DNA of 64,000 nt, from NCBI GenBank assembly GCA_033239125.1, contig BSWB01000001.1, positions 2,120,501-2,184,500 on the forward strand, in the 5' to 3' direction. Each line of letters opens with the position of its first letter. Within the stretch, counting starts at the first letter, position 1. The notes below the pieces were generated by a model. It was not told the origin of the DNA and did no database searches. It saw only the letters and a program-made list of their open reading frames with translations. The position numbers and the translations under genes are program-made. The DNA is from Fagopyrum homotropicum. Its lineage: Eukaryota; Streptophyta; Magnoliopsida; Caryophyllales; Polygonaceae. This document shows positions 55,654-64,000 of this stretch, piece after piece.

Positions 55654-57507
55654 TTATGGATATGCTTGTGGAACTACCTTCATATGATCTCTTGGGCTAT
55701 GGTTAGTTGGAACTGTTTTCCTTCTCGAAACAGGTTTCATAGCTGTTAGCCTACTTTCAGTCGGCTTGAATCGCTCTTCGCCCTCTTGTACAATTGTCTG
55801 TGATCTATCCATTTGAACAGGCACTTCATTGGATCCACAACTTTCCTTTTCTTCAAATGACAGGTCCAGAAATTTCTTCTTGATGATTGGTTTCATTGTA
55901 TCAGTGACAGGTGCAAGCTGCTCAGTCATTTGACCTTCAACCGAGGAACCCTCTGGAATACGAGTTGCCATCCACCGCTCAAGCCAGCTCCAACCCATGT
56001 TAGTTTCCGTCCCTTCGGTTTTCACTGGTTTTTTCTTCGAACATTGTCTTAGCTACAAAGGTACAATAATCACCACATTTTCTGTCAAAACCACTTCGTT
56101 TTGAAAACATTCATTGTTAACAAAATACAAAAATAGACACCTGTTGAGAGAATGCATAAGCCAGAGCTCGCTCACGTCTTGTCATTGCTTCCATTCGGTT
56201 TTGCACTCTCATCTTTGATGCATTGCTATCAAGTGTGCTGTCATTCCAATCCTCCTATGAAATTATACGTCAGAACTCCATATTGCCGTCTTTATACCAA
56301 ATATGTTGGCATTGTATATTTTGACATAATTTTTTTTACCTTCGGTTTGAACATCTGAGACTTTTGCTTATGTTGCATCTTCTTGTGGGAAGGGGTTGAT
56401 TCGTCATGCATTGAGACGATGTCAACTGAGTTTCCAGTTTGAACTTCAACTGATGTACCCATAGAAACCCTTCCTGGACTCTCTTTTCCCCTCAGAAACT
56501 CCTCGGTGAGTACCATCGACTTGATTGCTTTTAATTGATTTCTCATCTGCAATGTAAAGCAGCTGCTTCAGAATCAATTGTAGTTATCTATGGTGTTACA
56601 AACATGTTCCTTCATCTATTTTCATGTACTAGAATTTTGTTAGTGCTTACAAACAACAGTATGGTGGGCAAAATTATTTACTCCAACTTTTGAGGTCGTT
56701 TTATTGCATTTTGATCAAGTTTTATGTCGTTTTAGCGAAATTTGTGTTTGTTGACTCTTCCAAACTCTTCATTCATTGGCCAAAAAGGGGTGGTAAGTAT
56801 CTCATAAGTAGTAAGATTTCGGAAAACTCTAAAATATTGATTAGTTTAATACTTTCCTTAAATTTTATGTCAAAAGATAAACCGAACACTTAAAGTAGGG
56901 TGATGCAAAACTTTTAGGTAGGGGTTCAACAAGGTAGCTATATGTATATTATAGAGGTTAAATTTTGGGTTAAAAGTGTAAATCAATTGCTAAATTATAT
57001 GTGATATATATATAAAATAATGATGCTTAAATCTGCCATACACATGAAATTGTTTGGACTAACCATGAAGCTTCTGAAAGCCGATTGGATGACAATTGCT
57101 GCAGCTTCCTGCATATCTGTTGAATGCTGATCTTCAACTTCATCTTCTCCAAGTCTCTCTATCTTCGATTCTCGCCTTTCGACATCTTCTCTTTTCGGCA
57201 TCTCATCTTCAACTGGTTGTGTAACAGTAGCCTCTGAACACTTCACAGACATTGAATCCTCATCTGCAAGAACCGACATCATTTCATCACCACAAAGGTA
57301 AGCTCTCACAGAGCTCCATTTTCTTTTATCCATTGAATTACTCTTCTCCTGAACAATTCCACAGAAAACACAGTTCATATTAATCATTTAACAACTGCAA
57401 AACTGTATTTACATCTATATTCAAACATGACTCACATTGCTTTCACAAATCTTAGTAGACTGTCTCTTCGAGAACACGCTCCGGACGAGCTCCCCGGCAA
57501 TACCCAT
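55654..57507 (-). CDS. IQD: IQD-family calmodulin-binding protein, 5 exons
   Basis: IQD proteins bind calmodulin through IQ motifs and act as scaffolds at microtubules, plasma membrane or nucleus. Minus-strand exons: 57436-57507, 57064-57348, 56340-56546, 56141-56254, 55654-56052, every one phase 0; 1077 nt, 358 residues. Start MGIAGELVRSVFSKRQSTK is a basic N-terminus. The IQ motif AAAIVIQSAFRSFM (about 106-119) is split from MRNQLKAIKS by the phase-0 intron conserved in this family. ERALAYAFSQQLRQCSKKKP and MGWSWLERWMATRIPE (245-260) are the classical C-terminal IQD motifs. A basic DUF4005-type tail follows. It has a single clear IQ motif, so it belongs with the smaller IQDs. Converges with the DUF1664 gene, 1.36 kb between the stop codons. 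Confidence 0.92.
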
Positions 57508-58212
57508 CTTCACCCAAGAAAGAAGCTTATGATTGTATCCAACAATGGTGGAAAAACTATCTAAAAATGACAGATATATACACTCCAAGTGGAAAAGAAA
57601 AAGGGAAAAAAGCTTGGATATGGATTGCTGGTTGTTGTGTCAGCAGAATGTTAGAGGTAAGTATAAGCTAATAATTTCTCTTCATTTGCACCTAATAATG
57701 CTTTTTAAAATTAGGGTTAATGGGCCAATAGACATATTTTCACATGCACTGAAATTGGTACTGCTAGGCTCCTCAGAACTTTAGAGCTGGATGGAAGCTT
57801 TAAAATATGCAAAGTTGATAGTATTTTAATGGAAAAGAAAAGCTGGTAGAAGGTAAAAGAGAGTTTCTATAAAAATGGAAAAGGATAGAAATATTGCATT
57901 ATTTATTCCTCTTTAGTTGCTTTTATGCACATGGCTTACAATAGTTTGACATCAAAGCCTTGCTTCTTCTTGGGGTATTTGTCTATTCCTTCTCTTACCT
58001 TTTTTGTTTTATGCTTGGTTTTATTGAATGATTGATTTGGGTTTCCAATTTGCAATCCCCATAAGTTTTTTTTTTGGTTTGATTAACTAAATTGGTTTTC
58101 TTGGTTTAGTTATGGTTCACTATTTTGCATTTTTGGGTATTAGGTGATTTGGGATAATATATATACATAGAAATATTTGAATAAATATTCTAAACCAAGA
58201 CTAAAAGACTTA
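57508..58212. promoter_or_regulatory. Upstream region of the IQD gene
   Basis: Presumed leader and promoter, ending at a MITE 705 bp upstream of the start codon. No sharply defined motif. Confidence 0.4.
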
Positions 58213-58504
58213 GGGCCCGTTTGGTTTGAACTCCGAAATCGGAAACGGAATGGAAACGAATCTAGTCCATATGTATACCCTTGTTCATGAAAGTTTTTGG
58301 AATCATTCCTTGTGATTTGAAGTAATTGGAGTTGAATTTGATTACTTTTGATACCTTATAGGGTAATAAAATATGGGGATGCAAGTGCATTTTTCATGTA
58401 AACACAAGGAATGATTCCATAGAATTTCATGAATAAGGATATACATATGGACTAAATTCGTTTCCATTCCGTTTCCGTTTCCGGAGTTGGAACCAAACAG
58501 GCCC
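58213..58504. mobile_element. Tourist-like MITE, family 2, copy E (complete)
   Basis: 292 bp between TTA (58210-58212) and CTA (58505-58507, one change). Ends GGGCCCGTTTGGTTTGAACT and the complement of GGGGCCTGTTTGGTTCCAAC, with CGGAAACGGAATGGAAACG on both sides. Best-preserved copy together with copy A. Confidence 0.8.
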
Positions 58505-58828
58505 CTAGTTGATGGTTAGAAAAAACGCTAAAATTATAAATGGAAAAGAAAAGGTTGGTTAACCGATTGAGGTTAACCAACCTCTAGTGATATGGTTACG
58601 GTTTAAAAATTTTATTATCCGAAATTACGGTGAAAGAAATCTTGGTTACACAAAACACAACCAACCGGATTTGAATACCCTTGTTACACACCTTTCGGAC
58701 CGGATCATAAAACCCAAATTGGACTGACCATGAACTACGGTTCACGAGTAAGAAAAATAAAACCAGTTTTCACACCTAGACCAAATCCGAACATAATTAA
58801 ACGGTTTATAATCTATGAAAACAACTTA

Positions 58829-59012
58829 GTGCCCGTTTGGTTGGAGCGGTGGCATGAAAACGAAATGAAATCGGATAAAGGTGAGGAAAGGAAATGGTAA
58901 TGATGGAATTGCTTTCATATGTTAAAAGTCGTCTAACCAAACGTATTTTTTGATTGATTCGGAATCATTCCGTTACCAGGAATGATTTCTAGTGCTTCCA
59001 AACGTGCCTTTA
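58829..59012. mobile_element. Possible short MITE (GTGCCCGTTTGGTTGG)
   Basis: GTGCCCGTTTGG at left and CCAAACGTGCC at right are inverted and enclose about 180 bp with GGAATGATT/AATCATTCC. The termini suggest the same superfamily as family 2 but the interior differs. Confidence 0.45.
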
Positions 59013-59575
59013 ATTTATTGGAAATAAAGACTGATAACCTAATTCATTGCATTTGCATCCAATGTGAGAAATAAACTGACTATGGTGTCTAAGATGAAAT
59101 AATGACACTTATGTTAAACAAAACAAGAGGATAAGGAATCATCATACTAAGGGTGGACTAAAAAGCTCCCTGCTTATCTTTCTGCTTAATTTATACTTAC
59201 ATTTTAAGAAATCTTGTTTGTTTTGGATAGGTCCTGTTTGGGGAACCACAAAGACATGTTCTACTTTGAGTATCACAAATTAAAAAATTTACTAAATAAT
59301 TTTATCTAGAAAATCAAGAAAATACAGTATTATTTTGTTACACATATTATTTCTCTTAATTAATATTATATTTTTAAATTATAAAACCTGAGTTTCTTTT
59401 TTAAATTTCATTTTTTTGGGAAATTTTGGATGGTGCCCTGTGTTGTAGCCTTTTACGGATTATGCCTAAGAGTTTTTTAGTTTCCGGATGCTGCCTTGAG
59501 CTTTATAATTTTTCAGAATATATCCCATGTTGTAGAAAATCAACATTTTCATGTGGAAAACATAATTTTTATTTG

Positions 59576-59577
<2 letters not shown>
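59013..59577. other. AT-rich intergenic sequence, nothing recognised
   Basis: No element or gene recognised. Confidence 0.5.

Positions 59578-59634
<57 letters not shown>
59578..59634. repeat. (TA)n microsatellite
   Basis: About 28 TA units. It creates a spurious Tyr-Ile frame. Confidence 0.95.
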
Positions 59635-59638
<4 letters not shown>

Positions 59639-59929
59639 AATGAATAACTTATTCTTTTATTTTCTTAAAATGTTAACCTATAAATGGTAAAAAGGTATAT
59701 CCAAAAAAGTCTAAAACACAAGAGCATCATCTGAAATTTCCCTTTTTTCTAACCTTCAAATGAAAATAGATGTTATGTATACGATTGACTATTTATAATT
59801 AACTATTTACACAACATGTTGCAATTTATTACACATAAAAACCTGAGTTTCAACAATATCCAATAAAGTTGAGGCTCATGCCAAGCTTAAACAGAATAAA
59901 GGCAAAAACGGAACCTGAACTACCAGTAC

Positions 59930-60005
59930 TCAGTTGATCTAGTGGTAAAGTGGCGCTAGACTCCTTAAGTGTCGGCTTGAAGATTTGAGTTCGAATCCTT
60001 AATCA
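59930..60005 (+). mobile_element. tRNA-like head of a possible SINE
   Basis: An A-box-like GATCTAGTGGTAAAGTGG and a B-box GAGTTCGAATCC, about 40 bases apart, sit in a stretch that is tRNA-like but does not fold into a full cloverleaf. Plant SINE heads look like this. The tail and target duplications were not found. Confidence 0.45.
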
Positions 60006-60391
60006 ATCGTGTATTCAACAATTCCAAATAAAATATACAAATAATTAGAGAATATGGTAGAAAGTAATTTTCATCTCCTTTTCTCGACTGTAAGATCTGT
60101 GGGATAGTTTGTTTTGTTGTTGGATAATAGCTTTAAAGTCCTCTAAAGAGGCCCCATGTGTGTCCTTATCACAAAGCTTTGATAACTTTCGATGCATTAT
60201 AAATGATGTGACAACTTTCATTATCAGTAGGTGAAATATCATCATGGATTTAAGCTTTTGGTAACTTTAAAAATTTAAAGCTTTTAGTTGCTCAAGCTTA
60301 GGGTTTGCCGCAGGTGAAGCTCCTTGCTAATGATTTGCATTTGATTAGGTTATGTATTCAGTTCAAATTGAACTAGAATCGTAAACATAAA

Positions 60392-61721
60392 CTAGTTTAA
60401 TTCCCGTGCCAAGGCACGGGTAAACAAATCAAATATATCGTTAAAAATAATTTTAAAGAATAGGTAAATTTTATAAACAATATTGATGTATCATAATAAT
60501 TTTAATGATAGAGTAATTTTAAAAAACTAAACTAAATAAATTATATTAAGTATTTTAAATATTTTTTTTTAAAAATAAAATATAATATTACATATCTTAT
60601 TTAAAATTAATGTTAGTAGACTATTTATGAAGATGATAAAAGGTGAATAAAAAATTAAAAGAAAAATAAAAATAAATTCTTGAAATTAAAATATAAATGT
60701 TAAAATATAGAATATTTAAAAAGTTCAATTACAAAATTATTTTCGGTAGTTTTAAATAATATTTTTTAAAAACAAAGATGTAATAACTATATTATAATAA
60801 TTTATAAATTTGTTAAGCTAGTGAATTTCTCCTTATTAGTATAATAATTATATATTTATATGTTAAAGCTAAGATAATAAACTATCTAATTATTTTATAA
60901 TTAAAAGTGGGAAAATTTTCAAAAAAAATATAAGAAGAATATCTTAAGAGTATAGAAAGATTATGGTAATACTAAAAATGGAAACAACCTAACTATTATC
61001 GATATTAATAATTTTTTATTTATTTATAAATTAGTATAATTACAAAATTAAAATGCACAAGAAAATAAAATGTTGCATGAAGTTAATAAAAAATAAAATT
61101 TTAAATTAAAGTATAAATGTTAAAATAGAGAATATTTAAGAAGTTCAATTACAAAATTATCGTAGGTAGTTTTAAATAATATTCTTAAAAAACAAAGAAA
61201 ATGTAATAATTATATTATAATAGTTCAATAATAATATTTTCTAATTAATATAAGAATTATATATTTATATGTTAAAGTTAGAAAAATAAACTATCTAATC
61301 ATTTTATAATTAAAAGTGGGAAAATTTTTAAAATAAGATGAGAAGAATATTTTAAGAGTATATTGAAGATTGTGGTAAGACTAAAAAGGGAAACAATATG
61401 TTTATTATATATATTAATAATTAAATAAATTAGTTATTTTGGTATAAGTTTTATCATAGAATAATGATTCTATTAGTATAATTTGAAGTATGTTTATGTA
61501 TATGTGTGTATATATAAAAGACATTTTTGGTAAGTAGATATATATAAGTTCTATTATAGGATAATACTACTATTATTTTATTTACTAATTTAAAATATGG
61601 CAACTATATATATAATTTTTTTACAAAAAATCAAAATTTTAAGAAAATGCCATGTGGCATATTATATGTGAGGATGAACCACGTTGAAGTAAATGTTTTG
61701 GCTTTAATATATGTATATAGA
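60392..61721 (-). mobile_element. Probable short Helitron (1.33 kb)
   Basis: On the minus strand it begins TCTATATACATATATTAAAG after an A. It ends with a hairpin CCCGTGCC/TTGGCACGGG, seven bases, then CTAG before a T. Same end pattern as the element at 25316-29575. The interior is AT-rich, with two roughly 300 bp imperfect direct repeats (about 60640-60980 and 61080-61410). No coding content. Confidence 0.6.
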
Positions 61722-61818
61722 TATTAATATAAAGAGTAATAATAGAAGGTTAATTTGTTTGATGCATTATACTATATTTTACTAAGGGTTTTGGTTTATA
61801 TGGACGTATCCCTGCGAA

Positions 61819-62272
61819 TAGGAATGACAATAGGTCGAATGATTAGTGGGTGATTACTTCTGTCAGATATTACCCACACGTTAGTTTTATCAAGTACATT
61901 ATCCCATTACCTGTTGGGTAAACAGGTAGGTCGAGTTTATTGGTATATTAAAAAATATAATTGATAACTTATGTTTTGTTATTTAGTATTTTTTCATATA
62001 AAACAAATATATATTTTAAAATACAATTTCAATAAATAATATTCAATTATATAATGTGTTATTATAACATAAATAGTTAAAAAAGATTTTAATATTTTTT
62101 TAAATTTTAAGATTAAATATATAAAAATTTAGATAATTCTGGTGTATTGGGTTGGATGAAATATCTCATCTAACTTTTCAGACTTTCACCTATTTCTCGA
62201 GTTGGATAATTATATTGCAAATATTCAATATTTCATAATTTACTTTTAAATATCGTATAATTGCCATTCCTA
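61819..62272. mobile_element. GGAATGACAAT-ended inverted-repeat element
   Basis: Left end TAGGAATGACAATAGGTCG, right end the complement of TAGGAATGGCAATTATACG. Inside are GGGTGATTAC, ATTACCCACA and GGGTTGGATGA motifs. Same general class as 22541-22832. Target duplication not clear. Confidence 0.5.
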
Positions 62273-62353
62273 CTCGTAAATACATATCTTTTTTTTACTT
62301 TTAAAAATAGTCAATTATTGATACAAAGAAGGTTTAACAATGAAATAACTCTT

Positions 62354-62744
62354 ATATTCATCAAGTTCTTCTAAGGTTTGATGCAGTCATTTGCTGGCGG
62401 TTTTGTGCGTTCGTTGAGAAGGGGGCGTGGATTTGTGATCGACTCTGACGGCTCTGTTGCAGTCCAAATCTGAGGTGCCACAGTTGTTTCCCAGACTTCC
62501 TCCCTGTGTATTACCTTCGATGATGAACGTTTATGCTCGGTGCCTCCTGCTGGCTAGATCGTCCTGCTTTCCCTTGAAGACTTGTTTGCTTTCGGGTTTC
62601 TTTTTGATTATTTTTGTGTTTTTCTTTTCTCCTTTTTTGTGGTCATTCGTGACGGTTTAGGACGTCTGCCAATTTTTTCGCCCTTTCGACCCATTGGACG
62701 GTGCACCGTCTAATGGTTTGAACCGCTTTCTATTTTCAAAAAAA
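62354..62744 (+). mobile_element. Non-LTR retroposon, copy 2, with 18 bp target duplication
   Basis: Between perfect repeats AACAATGAAATAACTCTT (62336-62353 and 62745-62762), ending in an A tail. Longer by about 80 bp at the 5' side than copy 1 at 48760. Near the 3' end GACGGTGCACCGTC is a perfect 14 bp palindrome. Confidence 0.85.
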
Positions 62745-62762
62745 AACAATGAAATAACTCTT

Positions 62763-63350
62763 GCCGTACGGACAAAGGATCCCCTAAAAATTAACCTTCC
62801 CTATAGTTACCATTTACCAAACCCCTTCAGTAAAACGGTAAACTTACCTCTATTTTTACTGTTTTTACACTCTCAAACATACACTAATCTATCATATAGA
62901 CATGAGTTAAAATCTAAGTGTTAAGTACAACAAAAAAATCTAAGTGCTAAGATATGATTCAATTTTTTTAATAAAGGTCGGTTTGTGATTATCTCTAATC
63001 ATCCTTTTATTATCTTATAATAAGATGCATTATTATGTTTTCCTTTGTGCTTTACAGAGAATTAATGTGTAATGATGATTCAAATGGCAAGTCTCATCTA
63101 CAAGCAATCTCTCTCTTTTACACATACAAAATCATTTCTTTTACAATTCCTTTATTGATGTATATGTGTCAAATTCCATTTATACTTTTCGTTTTATTGT
63201 TCAAATTATTGTTGAATTATTAACCAAGTTTATAAAGTTAAATAGAGATTTTATGAAAAAAATTTCAAAGTTTTTTCTTCTAAAATGATCAGAAAAGGAA
63301 GAATATTTCTTGCATTAGGCAAGGTGATAATAGGAAAAAAGGTAGGTTCG
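62763..63350. other. AT-rich intergenic sequence, nothing recognised
   Basis: No coding or repeat structure that I could define. Confidence 0.5.
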
Positions 63351-63426
63351 GATCAGACCCGTAGTTTTAAACTACGAATTTACATGAATAGCCCGTAGTT
63401 TGAAATTACGGTGTCTTCATTTTTTT

Positions 63427-63702
63427 CAATCAAGAACGGATAGTAAACGTCTTTATTATGAACGCTTCATTCTATCTCCACTTATGAAAGGTCAAGCCAA
63501 CACAATAGGAATTGCAAAGCGCAGAGCTCTGCTTGTAGAAATAGAAGGAACATGTATACACGTGCAAAATCTAGAAAATACCACACAAATATTCTACTAT
63601 AGTCGGTATTCAAGAATCAATCCATGAAATTTTAATGAATTTAAAGGAAATTGTATTGAGAAGCACTTTTATGGAACCTGTGACGCGTCTATATGTGTTA
63701 AA
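63427..63702 (+). pseudogene. rpoA: Plastid rpoA fragment in nuclear DNA (NUPT)
   Basis: 276 bp matching the 5' part of the chloroplast gene for the RNA polymerase alpha subunit. Frame 1 reads SRTDSKRLYY and FILSPLMKGQANTIGI, then IEGTCIHVQNLE. After a frameshift GIQESIHEILMNLKEIVLRS continues, and after a second one YGTCDASICVK. These are consecutive parts of the plastid protein (N-terminal dimerisation domain). It lacks the start of the gene and everything after about residue 105, and carries frameshifts and substitutions (MRRALLG has become KRRALLV). It is a non-functional nuclear copy of plastid DNA. Confidence 0.9.
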
Positions 63703-64000
63703 AAAAAATCCGCAGTTTCAAACTGTGGCTTACGTGTATATTTCCCCCCGGTAAACTCCGCTGCATTCATTTTTTCAAATAAACAATAAACCCGACGTTT
63801 TGAACGGTAGGTTCCTTTAATATTCCTACTGGCTAAAAAAAAACTAGTAAAACTCACAATTTTAAACCGCGGGTATGTTCCAACCCTAACTTTCTTCTTA
63901 TCCTCAAAATTAGTTTTACTGTAGGCGATTATTTTCAAAATATTCCCTTTTTTTTAATTATTTAAAAAAAAAAATCATTTATCCAACATTCAACTAAAGA
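63703..64000. other. Right edge of the window
   Basis: AT-rich, with a palindrome CCGCAGTTTCAAACTGTGG at 63710-63728 related to two on the other side of the rpoA fragment (63358-63376 and 63392-63412). No gene. Confidence 0.5.

Noticed and set aside
56690..56893. 67-residue plus-strand frame in the IQD gene
   Set aside because: Lies in IQD intron 2, with no homology recognised.
59426..59647. 73-residue frame
   Set aside because: Its second half is Tyr-Ile repeats from the TA microsatellite.

Overview
This is nuclear DNA of a flowering plant, most likely a eudicot. The evidence is intron-rich genes with GT/AG splice sites, plant-specific protein families (IBR5-type phosphatase, DC2.15-like 8-cysteine proteins, IQD, DUF1664), an AT-rich background, and plant transposon types (Tourist-like MITEs, a CACTA end, Helitrons, L1-like LINEs, Copia). 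The species cannot be fixed from the sequence. All gene models are hand-spliced by reading frame and homology remembered from known families. No search was run.

Layout. 1-3 kb: the 5' exons of an IBR5-like dual-specificity phosphatase on the minus strand; the 3' exons lie off the left edge or were not found. 3.5-9.5 kb: repeats, including a decayed Ty1/Copia element. 9.9-14.3 kb: an unrecognised spliced gene (-) head-to-head with mitochondrial beta-ketoacyl-ACP synthase (+, 14 exons, 14268-20703) across a short shared upstream region. 20.7-22.8 kb: a partial duplication of the KAS last exon and a Harbinger-like element carrying a LINE insertion. 23-44 kb: four tandem, same-strand 8-cysteine (hybrid proline-rich/DC2.15-like) genes pushed apart by transposons: a probable 4.3 kb Helitron, a complete 5.4 kb LINE with perfect target duplications, and a CACTA end with a captured organellar release-factor fragment. 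The youngest gene pair (40369 and 43554) is separated by a long inverted repeat built partly from its own promoter sequence. The last copy is broken by an initiator-tRNA-derived SINE. 44.6-57.5 kb: three complete housekeeping-type genes, LBP/BPI-like (-), DUF1664 (+) and IQD calmodulin-binding (-). 57.5-64 kb: repeats, a second probable Helitron, a retroposon with perfect target duplications, and a 276 bp plastid rpoA fragment.

The unique genes do not form one pathway. IBR5 with mitochondrial KAS, and LBP/BPI with DUF1664, are pairs I remember as neighbours in Arabidopsis (At2g04550/At2g04540 and At1g04970/At1g04960), so conserved microsynteny is the likely reason for their order. The most unusual part is 40-44 kb, where gene duplication, LINE insertion, inversion, a SINE and a gene-capturing CACTA element overlap and may have produced a promoter-targeting hairpin.
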